64,000 nucleotides of DNA from Paenibacillus sp. JNUCC-31 (GTDB lineage Bacteria; Bacillota; Bacilli; Paenibacillales; Paenibacillaceae): positions 3,410,001 through 3,474,000 of the forward strand of contig NZ_CP062165.1 of the NCBI RefSeq assembly GCF_014844075.1, given 5' to 3'. A program made the position numbers and the translations under genes. The notes below the pieces were generated by a model. The model saw only the letters and a program-made list of their open reading frames with translations. It did no database searches and was not told where the DNA came from. Each line of letters begins with the position of its first letter. The first letter of the stretch is position 1. Below, one piece after another: positions 25,683 through 34,088 of the stretch.

Positions 25683-25937
25683 TTATTTTGTCACAGGTGC
25701 AGGGATTTCGGAAATACATTCGTTACAAACGATTTTACCTTTGAAGTAAGTAACGTTCTCTGCATTGCCGCAGAAGATACAAGCGGGCTCGTATTTTTTC
25801 AACATGATGCGCTCGCCGTCCACATAGATCTCAAGAGCATCTTTTTCACCAATACCGAGCGTACGGCGCAACTCAATTGGAATAACTACCCGTCCCAGTT
25901 CATCCACTTTTCTTACAATACCTGTTGATTTCATCAT
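25683..25937 (-). CDS. abrB: Transition-state regulator AbrB with a CxxC-type C-terminus
   Basis: An 84-residue protein with an N-terminal swapped-hairpin DNA-binding domain nearly identical to AbrB (MKSTGIVRKVDELGRVVIPIELRRTLGI). The C-terminal half differs from B. subtilis AbrB: it has CIFCGNAENVTYFKGKIVCNECI, two Cys pairs that look zinc-binding. AbrB represses post-exponential genes until Spo0A shuts it off. GAGAGGAG precedes the ATG. The gene has its own promoter with Spo0A-like boxes downstream of it. Confidence 0.93.
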   Translation of the reverse strand: MMKSTGIVRKVDELGRVVIPIELRRTLGIGEKDALEIYVDGERIMLKKYEPACIFCGNAENVTYFKGKIVCNECISEIPAPVTK

Positions 25938-25967
25938 TATAATCAGTGCTCCTCTCAGCTAACTATC

Positions 25968-25984
25968 ATTGTCATTATTCGACA
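25968..25984 (-). promoter_or_regulatory. Tandem Spo0A (0A) boxes in the abrB leader
   Basis: Reading the minus strand, a perfect 0A box TGTCGAA (25984-25978) is followed 10 bases later by a weaker TGACAAT (25974-25968). They lie about 17-33 bases downstream of the predicted start site, the arrangement by which Spo0A~P represses abrB in B. subtilis. Confidence 0.7.
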
Positions 25985-26007
25985 TTATTTTATGTTTTAT
26001 GATACTC

Positions 26008-26036
26008 ATCATACCAACGATTCCCAAAACAGTCAA
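26008..26036 (-). promoter_or_regulatory. abrB sigma-A promoter
   Basis: On the minus strand, TTGACT (26036-26031), a 17-base spacer, then TATGAT (26013-26008). Confidence 0.8.
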
Positions 26037-26164
26037 CCTTAAAATTAGCTTAAAATGAAGGTTATTTTTTATAATAATAGGGATGGCAAGGGATTGGCAG
26101 CAATTTTTCGTATTTAAACCTCAATGTCAGCTTTGTCGATTTGGAAAACGTCAAAACTACCTTA

Positions 26165-26193
26165 TTCGACACGATTCGTCAAATGGTGTCGAA
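26165..26193 (+). promoter_or_regulatory. Three 0A-box-like sites before the HD hydrolase gene
   Basis: TTCGACA (26165-26171, reverse of TGTCGAA), TTCGTCA (26175-26181, reverse of TGACGAA) and TGTCGAA (26187-26193) match the TGNCGAA consensus. The first two are spaced exactly 10 bases, as in true tandem sites. The outer two form a perfect 9-base inverted repeat. They lie about 45-70 bases upstream of the start site inferred from TATAAT at 26225-26230, which lacks a good -35, a setting that suits activation by Spo0A. Confidence 0.6.
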
Positions 26194-26253
26194 TCGTTGG
26201 TTCGCTTTACTGAAAAGCGACAAATATAATAGAGAATAAAGGAGTGAATATAC

Positions 26254-27534
26254 ATGGAACAGCGTTTGACCGAAGAAAAGGTGTTTAAAGATCCAGTACA
26301 TAATTATATCCATGTACAAGATCCGATTATATGGCAGTTGATCAATACGCCTGAATTTCAGAGATTGCGCCGTATCCGCCAATTGGGAACATCTTATCTT
26401 ACTTTCCATGGGGCAGAGCACAGTCGATTCTCCCATTCCCTGGGTGTCTACGAGATTACGCGTAAAATTATCTCCCAATTCGAAAGAAGTCATTATTCCG
26501 ATTGGCCGAAGGAGGAAAAGACGGTTGCTCTATGCGCAGCATTGCTGCATGATCTTGGGCATGGGCCGTTCTCTCACTCCATAGAAGAAGCGTTCGGTAT
26601 GAATCATGAGGATTGGACCTGTCGTATCATTACAGGTGATACCGAAGTAGGGGCGATCTTAAGAAGGTATGCACCTGATTTTCCTGAGAAAGTCGCTTCG
26701 GTAATTCAAAAAACATATGATCAGCCTATTGTTGTTAATCTGATCACCAGTCCGCTTGATGCAGACCGCATGGATTATTTGCTTCGGGATGCCTACTTTA
26801 CAGGTGTAAATTATGGGACAATTGACCTTGACCGTATCCTGCGTATGCTGCGTCCATATCACGGACGAATCGTAGTTAAGGAATCGGGCATGCACGCCGT
26901 AGAGGATTACTTGATGTCCAGATATCAGATGTACTGGCAAATATACTTCCATCCGGTTACCCGAAGTTCGGAAATCATATTGCGGCAAATATTTAAACGG
27001 GCGAAAAGTCTTATCCAGCAACATTTCCAATTCCGTTTCATGATTGATCCCCTGCCCCAGTTATTCGATGGAACGATATCGGTGGATGAATACTTACAGT
27101 TGGACGAAGCTTTAATTCAGACGGCATTTATGCAGTGGCGTAAAGAGGACGATACTGTTCTAAGTGAGTTGTGCGAACGTTTCATGGATCGCAAATTATA
27201 TAAGTATGTAGAGATTGAACAGATCGACGTAAACATGATGGAAGAGATTCGGGAAGCCTTTATCCTTGCTGGCCTCAATCCCGAATATGATCTTGAAATT
27301 GATTTTCCAACGGATAATCCGTATGATGTGTTTCGTCCAGATGAATCGACGGACAAGCAGATTTTACTGCTGGATCGACAAGACAAGTTACATGAGTTGT
27401 CAGAGGTTTCCGACATTGTCCGGTCAATCAGTGGTCTTCATCGGGGAAAACATCACATGTACTATCCGCAAAATAAGGTAGATGCAATTATTCATGATTT
27501 ACCTTCTCATATACGCCCCTATTTCTCACATTAA
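26254..27534 (+). CDS. ywfO: HD-domain phosphohydrolase, YwfO-like
   Basis: At 426 aa, close to B. subtilis YwfO (about 433). It starts FKDPVHNYIHVQDPIIWQLINTPEFQRLRRI. HD motifs are AEHSRFSHSLGVYEI near residue 55, LLHDLGHGPFSH near residue 97, and SPLDADRMDYLLRDAYFTGVNYG, whose Asp completes the metal site. The family comprises dNTP triphosphohydrolase-like enzymes. The AAAGGAGTG Shine-Dalgarno and ATG are clear. It replaces metS, which follows abrB in B. subtilis, and is divergent from abrB. Confidence 0.92.
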   Translation: MEQRLTEEKVFKDPVHNYIHVQDPIIWQLINTPEFQRLRRIRQLGTSYLTFHGAEHSRFSHSLGVYEITRKIISQFERSHYSDWPKEEKTVALCAALLHDLGHGPFSHSIEEAFGMNHEDWTCRIITGDTEVGAILRRYAPDFPEKVASVIQKTYDQPIVVNLITSPLDADRMDYLLRDAYFTGVNYGTIDLDRILRMLRPYHGRIVVKESGMHAVEDYLMSRYQMYWQIYFHPVTRSSEIILRQIFKRAKSLIQQHFQFRFMIDPLPQLFDGTISVDEYLQLDEALIQTAFMQWRKEDDTVLSELCERFMDRKLYKYVEIEQIDVNMMEEIREAFILAGLNPEYDLEIDFPTDNPYDVFRPDESTDKQILLLDRQDKLHELSEVSDIVRSISGLHRGKHHMYYPQNKVDAIIHDLPSHIRPYFSH

Positions 27535-27691
27535 TGAGGTGCAAAGCTGTGCATGAGTCTATAGGCAAAAGGCTTTCTATAAGAGCTATTTTCATGATAC
27601 AGTAATCTGCTTTAATGGAGAGTACATGTAGATCGACATAATTTTGTAATATGAGCAATTAGAATACAACCCTAAAGGCTAGAGATCAGCA

Positions 27692-27727
27692 ACATATAGA
27701 TGTAAAATTATTTTTAAATCTATATGT
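27692..27727 (+). repeat. Perfect 10-base inverted repeat after ywfO
   Basis: ACATATAGAT (27692-27701) and ATCTATATGT (27718-27727) are separated by an A+T-rich 16-base loop. No T-run follows. It could be a weak bidirectional terminator or an operator. The rest of the 27535-27861 gap holds no gene. Confidence 0.55.
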
Positions 27728-27861
27728 GGTGCTCATTGACACTGGAATTAAATGTAGAACATAGCTTTGATCTATATTGCAATCAATGAAGTCAAGTCAA
27801 GATTTGCATAGATATTTGAAAAGAGAGAGTCTTTTATTCGACATGAAGGGAGCAATACAAA

Positions 27862-28632
27862 ATGATGTTGTTCGACACACATACTCATCTAGATGCACCA
27901 CAATTCGACGAAGATCGCGAGGATATGATTCAGCGGGCGGTAGATGCGGGCGTTGGTCGCATGATTAACGTGGGCTTTAACCGGGAGACTATTCCAACTA
28001 CGATGAAGCTGGCCGAAACCTATGATTTTATATATGCTGCGGTAGGTTGGCATCCGGTGGATGCAATCACGATGCAGGAAGGTGATCTGGAATGGATTGC
28101 ATCTTTATGCAAGCATGAAAAAGTGGTAGCTATCGGTGAAATTGGTCTAGACTATCACTGGGACACTTCTCCGAAGGAGGTACAGCATCGCGTATTACGA
28201 CAACAGATTGGACTAGCTCGAGAGTTGAACATGCCAATCGTCATTCACAATCGGGATGCGCATGAGGATATTGTAAAGATTTTGCGTGAAGAGAAAGCTG
28301 GAGAAGTAGGGGGTGTCATGCATTCGTTCTCTGGCAGCTGGGAAACGGCAAAAATGTGCCTTGATTTGGGCTTTCATCTTTCCTTTGGAGGGCCCATCAC
28401 GTTCAAAAATGCAAAACAGCCAAAGGAAGTACTTGAGAAGGTTCCGATGGACCGATTCTTCATCGAGACGGATGCACCATATTTGACGCCTCACCCGTAT
28501 CGAGGGAAACGAAATGAGACAGCGCATGTACGTCTGGTTGCAGAAGCAGCTGCGGAAATTAAAGGCATTTCGATGGAGGAAATTGCTGCAATAACCACCA
28601 AAAATGCCATGGAACGATTTGGAATTCGCTAA
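27862..28632 (+). CDS. tatD: TatD-family metal-dependent DNase (YabD)
   Basis: At 256 aa it is an amidohydrolase-fold nuclease: FDTHTHLDAPQF near the start, AIGEIGLDYHWD (metal ligand Glu), IVIHNRDAHED, GVMHSFSGSW and FIETDAPYLTPHPYRGKRNE. TatD enzymes are Mg-dependent 3'-5' exonucleases. The Shine-Dalgarno is GAAGGGAG. It lies before yabE and rnmV as in B. subtilis. Confidence 0.93.
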   Translation: MMLFDTHTHLDAPQFDEDREDMIQRAVDAGVGRMINVGFNRETIPTTMKLAETYDFIYAAVGWHPVDAITMQEGDLEWIASLCKHEKVVAIGEIGLDYHWDTSPKEVQHRVLRQQIGLARELNMPIVIHNRDAHEDIVKILREEKAGEVGGVMHSFSGSWETAKMCLDLGFHLSFGGPITFKNAKQPKEVLEKVPMDRFFIETDAPYLTPHPYRGKRNETAHVRLVAEAAAEIKGISMEEIAAITTKNAMERFGIR

Positions 28633-28754
28633 AATATCGAGCAAAAGGGGTAAAAAAGTGAGTTAGACGGAGTTAATTTGCTTTTTGATCCAAATAAATC
28701 AAGAATATTACAATATTTTAACCAAATATTTAGAAAAACGTACTTGAACAACGC

Positions 28755-28784
28755 TTTACAACATGCATAGAAACACGATATCAT
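28755..28784 (+). promoter_or_regulatory. Possible promoter for the riboswitch-yabE transcript
   Basis: TTTACA (28755-28760), an 18-base spacer, then TATCAT (28779-28784), about 90 bases before the aptamer. Confidence 0.45.
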
Positions 28785-28872
28785 CTTTTCAGTGAATTGT
28801 TGTGCGGAAAATTGGACAGATGTTCGGGGGATGAACAAAGGGACACTTTCCGATGAAACAACATTACTTTCA

Positions 28873-29135
28873 TGAATCAGTCTCGCTGAGTCTCCGTTTA
28901 CGGAGAGCGGGGGAACCAATAGGGCTTAAACATCGGTGAATGTAGCTGATGCGCAATATTCGCTGACCCAAAACAGTGAATACCTTTGCGAAGCCATATT
29001 TGATTTCTTCTTTGGGTCTCGGGGTGAATTCAAGGGCGTCCGCCATGAGCGGATGACCGGAGATAGGGCGGCTCTCTTTCGCCCGAACCCGACAGCTAAC
29101 CTCGCAAGCGGAAAAAGAGAGGCAACCTCGTGCAT
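28873..29135 (+). promoter_or_regulatory. Cyclic-di-AMP riboswitch (ydaO/yuaA class)
   Basis: Class landmarks appear in order: CGCTGAGTCTCCG, GCGGGGGAACCAA (28908-28920), CTCGGGGTGAATTC (about 29018-29031), and CCGAACCCGACAGCTAACCT with CGCAAGCG (about 29083-29111). A variable arm between the first two blocks is long, so the aptamer is larger than average. The class turns downstream genes off when c-di-AMP is high and commonly controls cell-wall hydrolase genes such as yabE. It is followed by an intrinsic terminator, so control is probably by transcription termination. Confidence 0.9.
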
Positions 29136-29162
29136 GAATTTCCGATATTCAAAATCATTCGG

Positions 29163-29214
29163 AAGCCACGAAAGAGTTCCTCTTAAACTCTTTCTTTGGC
29201 TTTTTTGTTTTTGA
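29163..29214 (+). terminator. Riboswitch expression-platform terminator
   Basis: GCCACGAAAGAGTT and AAACTCTTTCTTTGGC form the stem, followed by TTTTTTGTTTTTG. It lies after the aptamer and before yabE, so read-through is needed for yabE expression. Confidence 0.8.
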
Positions 29215-29263
29215 ATAAAAGAAATGCGGTCATCATACGGTAAGTATTCAGGAGGATGACATC

Positions 29264-29368
29264 ATGTTGCGAAGAGTGGTTCATGGTGCAGAACCGGTTA
29301 TGTTGGTCCGACCTGTGTTCTGTAGAAAATTTGGTATAGTCGCGTCAAAGACATCATGCATTACTTAA
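29264..29368 (+). CDS. Small ORF of 34 codons before yabE
   Basis: The ATG at 29264 is preceded by AGGAGG (29250-29255), a near-ideal Shine-Dalgarno, and the frame ends at TAA 29366-29368. The peptide starts MLRRVVHGAEPVMLVRP and contains two cysteines. No family is recognised. It lies between the riboswitch terminator and yabE (start 29399), so it would be made only when the riboswitch allows read-through. It could be a leader peptide or chance. Confidence 0.4.
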   Translation: MLRRVVHGAEPVMLVRPVFCRKFGIVASKTSCIT

Positions 29369-29398
29369 GACGGCGAGGCTATGAAGGAGGACGGAGAA

Positions 29399-30583
29399 GT
29401 GGGCACATTCCAACCAGAAGAGACCCATGAGTCACGATCATCCAGTAAGTCTTTCGCGTTGCGGTGGAAGCATGAGAACTTGCGTCAGATGGCATTGATC
29501 GCGATTTTCTCAATTGCGCTTACAATCATGATCTTGTTAGTCGTTTACGGTCAGGCCGGGAAACAAATTTCACTGGTTATTGATGGCAAAGCTCAAGCGG
29601 TAGAGACTCGTACAGGAATGCTTCAGGAAATGCTGGAGGAGCAATCAATCACAGTCAGCCCTCACGATCAGGTATCCATGCCCTTAAACGGGGCAATCGC
29701 AGATGGGGACCGCATCGTTATTGAGCGGGCCGTTCCAGTTAAAATTACGGCAGACGGAGACACCAAGACACTGTATACAACCGATTCATCGGTACAAGAA
29801 GCAATTCAAAAATCAGGTATTCAAATTGCAAGTGAGGATAAAGTGTATCCGGCGCTTGGAACCACTGTTAAAGCGGATATGAAAATCCGTGTAGTGCGTG
29901 TAACAAAGCGTACAGTGGACGTGAAACAGCCGATTGCTTACAAAGTGATCAAAACGGCTGATCCCAGCTTGTACAAAGGCGATAATCGTGTCGTTGTGAG
30001 TGGTAAAGAAGGCACCATTGTACAGCATATTGAAAAAGTGTTTCAGGACGGAGAATTGGTCTCCAAAAAAATGGTGGGCAAATCGATTGCAACGAATCGC
30101 GTCGATAAAGTGATCGCTGTTGGTACCAAAGCAAAACCAGTTGTGAAAGAGCCGGTGATTCAGACGGTATCCGCGCAGACTTCCACAACCAAAAAGGCAA
30201 CAACCACGAACTCGAAGAAAACCGCTGCCTCGGGCAGCAAAGTCATTACCGTCTCAGGCACTTCTTTTAAATATTCCAAGATCCTTAAAAATGTATCCAT
30301 GACGGCATACTCTTCCGAAGAGCCCGGTATTGGTACAAAAACTGCATCGGGTACCCGCGTAACTGAAGGACGTACCATTGCAGTTGATCCCAAAGTCATT
30401 CCAATCGGATGGTGGGTTTATATTGAAGGCCTTGGCTTCCGTCGTGCGGAAGACACTGGTGGTGCCATTAAAGGCCACAAAATTGATGTGTATTATGATA
30501 GTGTGAAGCATGCCCTGAACTTCGGACGGAAGAAAGGCAAGACGGTATATGTGATCGGACCGGTGAAGCCGGAAGCGAACTAA
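29399..30583 (+). CDS. yabE: YabE, DUF348-G5-3D domain cell wall protein
   Basis: About 394 aa from GTG 29399, which has AAGGAGG 8 bases upstream; the in-frame ATG 29381 would put that Shine-Dalgarno inside the gene. A single membrane segment (about residues 29-50) anchors it. DUF348 repeats follow (ISLVIDGKAQAVETRTG, VKITADGDTKTLYTTDSSV), then a G5 domain and a Lys/Thr-rich linker. The C-terminal 3D domain has ASGTRVTEGRTIAVDP and KIDVYYDS, with the Asp residues of the lytic site. Probably a peptidoglycan-acting Rpf-like protein under c-di-AMP control. Confidence 0.93.
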   Translation: MGTFQPEETHESRSSSKSFALRWKHENLRQMALIAIFSIALTIMILLVVYGQAGKQISLVIDGKAQAVETRTGMLQEMLEEQSITVSPHDQVSMPLNGAIADGDRIVIERAVPVKITADGDTKTLYTTDSSVQEAIQKSGIQIASEDKVYPALGTTVKADMKIRVVRVTKRTVDVKQPIAYKVIKTADPSLYKGDNRVVVSGKEGTIVQHIEKVFQDGELVSKKMVGKSIATNRVDKVIAVGTKAKPVVKEPVIQTVSAQTSTTKKATTTNSKKTAASGSKVITVSGTSFKYSKILKNVSMTAYSSEEPGIGTKTASGTRVTEGRTIAVDPKVIPIGWWVYIEGLGFRRAEDTGGAIKGHKIDVYYDSVKHALNFGRKKGKTVYVIGPVKPEAN

Positions 30584-30737
30584 AATCGTTTTACTTTGAA
30601 ATGGGAATGCTATAAAATAGTTGCATGAATGATTCATGCGGAATATGCGGCGGAGGGGGCTGATATCAGTCTCCCCGCCGTTTGGCAGAGAAGAGGATAT
30701 TCCTCTTCTTTTTGCGTTAGAAAGGAAGAAATGGAAC

Positions 30738-31283
30738 ATGATAAAAGAAGTGATCGTGGTGGAAGGCCGTGATGATACGGTAGCCATCCATAGGGCCGTG
30801 GAAGCCGACACAATAGAAACAGGCGGATCAGCCATAAACCAACGCATTCTGAAGCGGATTGCGCTTGCCCAGGAGAGACGTGGCGTCATTGTATTGACAG
30901 ACCCGGATCATGCGGGTGAACGAATTCGCAAAATCATTGCCAATAAAGTACCGGGTTGCAAGCATGCTTTTATACCCGAGGCTGATGCTACGCGCAAAGG
31001 GGACATCGGGGTAGAGAATGCCTCACCGGAAGCCATTCGTCATGCACTGGCACGTGTTCATACGTCATATGAAGGTGCACCGAGCCTGATCGATTGGGAG
31101 GATCTTATCGCGGCAGGACTGATTGTGCATCCACAGGCCGCTGCACGTCGTATGGAGATGGGCAATCTGCTCGGCATTGGATATTGTAATGGCAAGCAGT
31201 TTCACAAGCGGCTCAGTGTATTTCAGATTACCCGGGAAGAATTCTCCGAAGCATTATCGCAAATTGAACGTGAAGGATTGTGA
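30738..31283 (+). CDS. rnmV: Ribonuclease M5
   Basis: About 182 aa, with a Toprim domain: [17 protein letters not shown] near residue 4 (catalytic Glu) and [14 protein letters not shown] near residue 55 (DxD-type acid pair). It makes the final cuts of 5S rRNA precursors, whose gene lies at 13163-13279. AAAGGAAGAA precedes ATG 30738. It ends 4 bases before ksgA, as in B. subtilis. Confidence 0.95.
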   Translation: MIKEVIVVEGRDDTVAIHRAVEADTIETGGSAINQRILKRIALAQERRGVIVLTDPDHAGERIRKIIANKVPGCKHAFIPEADATRKGDIGVENASPEAIRHALARVHTSYEGAPSLIDWEDLIAAGLIVHPQAAARRMEMGNLLGIGYCNGKQFHKRLSVFQITREEFSEALSQIEREGL

Positions 31284-31287
31284 GTGT

Positions 31288-32190
31288 ATGAAGGGCATGG
31301 ACGAAACGATTGAGATTGCAACACCGAAACGAACCAAAGAAATTATTCAAAGACACGGATTCTCTTTTAAAAAGAGCCTGGGTCAGAACTTTCTGATCGA
31401 TCAAAATATACTGAACAAGATTGTAAATGCAGCCGATTTGGACGAGACTAAGGGAGCACTTGAGATCGGACCTGGTATTGGAGCACTTACAGAACGTCTG
31501 GCTCGGGTAGCCGGCCCTGTAACGGCTGTAGAGATTGATCAGCGACTGCTGCCCATTCTGGGCGAAGTGATGCAGCCTTATCCGAACGTTCGTGTGCATC
31601 ACGGGGATGTATTGAAGCTAGATCTGGCGGAGTTGTTCCGCACGGACTTTGCATCGGTAGATAAGGTGAGTGTTGTAGCCAATTTGCCTTACTATGTAAC
31701 GACGCCAATCATGATGAAGCTGTTGGAAGAGAAATTGCCTGTGGATAGCATTGTGGTCATGATTCAAAAAGAAGTGGCTGAGCGCATGGCTGCTGCACCA
31801 GGATCTAAGGACTATGGAAGTTTGAGTATCGCAGTCCAGTACTACAGTATGCCGGAATTGGTTTGTGTCGTGCCACCTACGGTCTTTATTCCGCAACCTA
31901 ATGTGGAATCGGCTGTGATCAAGTTAAAGGTTCGTGAGCAACCACCAGTGGAGATTCCGGACGAAGCACACTATTTCGAAGTGGTACAAGCTTCATTTGC
32001 CCAGCGCAGAAAGACGATCTCCAACAATCTGAAGGCCCGCTTCTTTACGAAGGAGAACAGAGACCAAGCTGATCAGCTGCTGGAACAGGCTGGTATTCAA
32101 CCCTCAAGGCGGGGGGAAACCTTAAGTTTGCAGGAATATGCAACGCTCAGCACTGTGATGTGGGAAGCTGGGGTACGCCAAGCTCTGTAA
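31288..32190 (+). CDS. ksgA: 16S rRNA A1518/A1519 dimethyltransferase KsgA
   Basis: About 300 aa. It has the RsmA start [21 protein letters not shown], the SAM loop [14 protein letters not shown], and the catalytic [10 protein letters not shown] motif. The C-terminal domain has [17 protein letters not shown]. It dimethylates two adenines in helix 45 of 16S rRNA. ATG 31288 is used; ATG 31297 is possible. It is coupled to rnmV. Confidence 0.96.
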   Translation: MKGMDETIEIATPKRTKEIIQRHGFSFKKSLGQNFLIDQNILNKIVNAADLDETKGALEIGPGIGALTERLARVAGPVTAVEIDQRLLPILGEVMQPYPNVRVHHGDVLKLDLAELFRTDFASVDKVSVVANLPYYVTTPIMMKLLEEKLPVDSIVVMIQKEVAERMAAAPGSKDYGSLSIAVQYYSMPELVCVVPPTVFIPQPNVESAVIKLKVREQPPVEIPDEAHYFEVVQASFAQRRKTISNNLKARFFTKENRDQADQLLEQAGIQPSRRGETLSLQEYATLSTVMWEAGVRQAL

Positions 32191-32249
32191 AATTCGGATG
32201 AACCAATCCGGGTCCTTGCCCATACGATGGGGTAGAGGTGATTATGTTG

Positions 32250-33146
32250 ATGAATATCGGAGACTTGGTCGTTCGGAAGTCATACGGTGGAGATGTGACT
32301 TTCCGGGTGGAACGCCTTCAGTTGGATGCTGCGGTCATTAAAGGGACCGAGTTCCGGTTGCTGGCCGATTCCCCTGTGGACGATTTGATACAGGTTCCAT
32401 TCGAACCGCAGAGTGCTAAGACCCGGCAGGCACATGTAAAGGCCCATCAGACGCTCTCACGCCTGCAACAGAATCGGATGGAACAGGCAGAACGTAATCG
32501 TGAAGGCTTAATTCAAGAATGGTCTGCTCAGCAGGACCCGGCTTATTTCGAGATGCCAGGTAAAGTGTTGCATTTGGATGGAGACCCGAATTATTTGAAA
32601 AAAAGCATGAACCTTTACGAGCAACTTCGTGTTCCCGCAGAGGGTCAATATGTACATGAATCAGCGATGGCGGATACGTTGTACCGGCTCCTTCCTAAAG
32701 TACGTCCGGATATCGTCGTCATTACGGGCCATGATGGGGTACTAAAGACACGTCAGCCTTATGACTTATATAGCTTGGGAAGTTACAAGAATTCACAGAA
32801 TTTTGTAGCAGCTATTCAGGTAGCAAGGCAATATGAACGTCATCTGGATGCACTCACCATTGTTGCAGGGGCCTGTCAGTCCCACTTTGAGGCCTTGCTT
32901 CGGGCTGGAGCAAACTTTGCCAGTTCACCAGGCAGAATTCTCATTCATGCTCTTGACCCGGTCTATGTGGCAGCCAAGGCAGCCTTTACGTCGGTGCGGG
33001 AAACAGTGAACATGAATGATGTTCTGCATAACACGATCAGTGGTAGCCAGGGTGTCGGGGGCGTAGAAACACGGGGAAGTTATCGAGTAGGACTGCCGGG
33101 ATTAAACGATTTATCCACGCTAAAAGTGAATCCGTCAGCTGTCTGA
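32250..33146 (+). CDS. yabG: YabG, sporulation-specific spore coat protease
   Basis: About 298 aa from ATG 32250 (GAGGTG 9 bases upstream). It starts MNIGDLVVRKSYGGDVTFRV like B. subtilis YabG. The conserved core includes VLHLDGDPNYLKKS, PDIVVITGHDG, IVAGACQSHFEALLRAGANFASSPGR and NDVLHNTISG. YabG is a sigma-K-dependent protease that processes coat proteins such as SpoIVA and SafA; the conserved Cys and His are probable catalytic residues. It has its own terminator. Confidence 0.93.
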   Translation: MNIGDLVVRKSYGGDVTFRVERLQLDAAVIKGTEFRLLADSPVDDLIQVPFEPQSAKTRQAHVKAHQTLSRLQQNRMEQAERNREGLIQEWSAQQDPAYFEMPGKVLHLDGDPNYLKKSMNLYEQLRVPAEGQYVHESAMADTLYRLLPKVRPDIVVITGHDGVLKTRQPYDLYSLGSYKNSQNFVAAIQVARQYERHLDALTIVAGACQSHFEALLRAGANFASSPGRILIHALDPVYVAAKAAFTSVRETVNMNDVLHNTISGSQGVGGVETRGSYRVGLPGLNDLSTLKVNPSAV

Positions 33147-33158
33147 TGAAGTTAGAAT

Positions 33159-33188
33159 AAAGTCCCATTTAGGGGCTTTTTTTATTCG
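33159..33188 (+). terminator. yabG terminator
   Basis: AAGTCCC, loop ATTTA, GGGGCTT, then TTTTTTATT. Confidence 0.75.
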
Positions 33189-33200
33189 TAAAAAAATTCA

Positions 33201-33230
33201 TTGACAACAACTTTTTGATACTGATATAAT
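33201..33230 (+). promoter_or_regulatory. Upstream veg promoter
   Basis: TTGACA (33201-33206), an 18-base spacer, then TATAAT (33225-33230): both hexamers are perfect. Confidence 0.85.
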
Positions 33231-33243
33231 AATTAGTTTTGAT

Positions 33244-33272
33244 TTGACAATGACTGTAAAATCCGGTATAAT
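33244..33272 (+). promoter_or_regulatory. Downstream veg promoter, full consensus
   Basis: TTGACA (33244-33249), a 17-base spacer, then TATAAT (33267-33272): an exact sigma-A consensus. B. subtilis veg also has very strong promoters. Confidence 0.9.
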
Positions 33273-33299
33273 GGACAAGAAAAGAGGTGGTCGTCTACA

Positions 33300-33575
33300 A
33301 TGGCTAAAAATACGCTATTGGATATCAAGCGCAATCTCGACGCACATATTGGTCAGAAAATCATGCTGCGGGCTAATGGTGGCCGCCGTAAGACCATTGA
33401 GCGTACAGGTGTATTGGAAGAAACGTACCCTTCTGTTTTTATTGTCAAGCTTGATGAGGAGCAAGAAACATTCAAGCGAGTATCCTACAGTTATGCGGAT
33501 ATACTTACGGAATCGGTGGAAGTCATGGTATATGATCCAGGCAGCCAGACGCATAGCTCCTACATGGAGACGTAA
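33300..33575 (+). CDS. veg: Veg protein (biofilm stimulator)
   Basis: At 91 aa it begins [52 protein letters not shown], as in Veg of Bacillus; it has an SH3-like beta fold. Veg stimulates biofilm formation in B. subtilis, apparently by opposing SinR. AAGAGGTGG precedes the ATG. It is driven by two consensus promoters and closed by a terminator, so it is likely among the most expressed small genes here. Confidence 0.95.
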   Translation: MAKNTLLDIKRNLDAHIGQKIMLRANGGRRKTIERTGVLEETYPSVFIVKLDEEQETFKRVSYSYADILTESVEVMVYDPGSQTHSSYMET

Positions 33576-33586
33576 GTATGGATTAC

Positions 33587-33627
33587 GGCGATTTGCCCTT
33601 GAGGCAGATCGCTTTTTTTATTTTTGG
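33587..33627 (+). terminator. veg terminator
   Basis: GGCGATTTGCC, loop CTTGA, GGCAGATCGC, then TTTTTTTATTTTT. Confidence 0.85.
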
Positions 33628-33829
33628 ACAGTCACACACGAATCAGGGTGAAACCATATATGGTCAGGAATGACCAAGGAGAGGAAGCGGCATACTATCT
33701 GAACAGGTCCAAGATGTTTTTCAAAAGTGTTTTCCAAAAGTACCTCAAAGGAAAATGAACTTGGCCTGATGTAATGGCAAGGTCTAAAGCACTTATCATG
33801 AATTAAACCAATTTGGAGGAGGACCATCC

Positions 33830-34006
33830 ATGAGCCGGAGAAGAAGAAGTGTAATGTCGGATGAACTCAAGAATGAGCTTGCGAAAGACCTGGGTTTCTA
33901 TGATACGGTTCAAGAGGAAGGCTGGGGCGGAATCAAAGCGAAGGATGCGGGCAATATGGTGAAACGGGCCATTCAACTTGCTGAACAAGCGGCACGCAAA
34001 TCGTAA
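33830..34006 (+). CDS. sspF: Small acid-soluble spore protein, SspF type
   Basis: A 58-residue protein beginning [20 protein letters not shown], with [27 protein letters not shown]; the [15 protein letters not shown] segment is the alpha/beta SASP DNA-binding signature in its SspF form. It coats and protects spore DNA. TTTGGAGGAGG precedes the ATG. It lies between veg and ispE as in B. subtilis. The 33628-33829 gap before it holds no other gene. Confidence 0.95.
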   Translation: MSRRRRSVMSDELKNELAKDLGFYDTVQEEGWGGIKAKDAGNMVKRAIQLAEQAARKS

Positions 34007-34026
34007 TCCGGTTCCATCGGTTTGGA

Positions 34027-34068
34027 GGGCGGGGCAATCCAGCAGGAATGGCCTCGCTTTTTCCCCAT
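34027..34068 (+). terminator. sspF terminator
   Basis: GGCGGGGC and GCCTCGC pair across a 14-base loop, followed by TTTTTCC. Confidence 0.65.
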
Positions 34069-34088
34069 CCATGCGGAATAGAAATGAC

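Noticed and set aside
27870..27876. TTCGACA inside the tatD coding start, and another at 27837-27843
   Set aside because: Isolated 7-base matches are expected by chance; no tandem spacing or promoter context.
28936..29214. 92-codon plus-strand frame over the riboswitch
   Set aside because: It coincides with the conserved c-di-AMP aptamer and terminator; its composition reflects RNA conservation, not protein.
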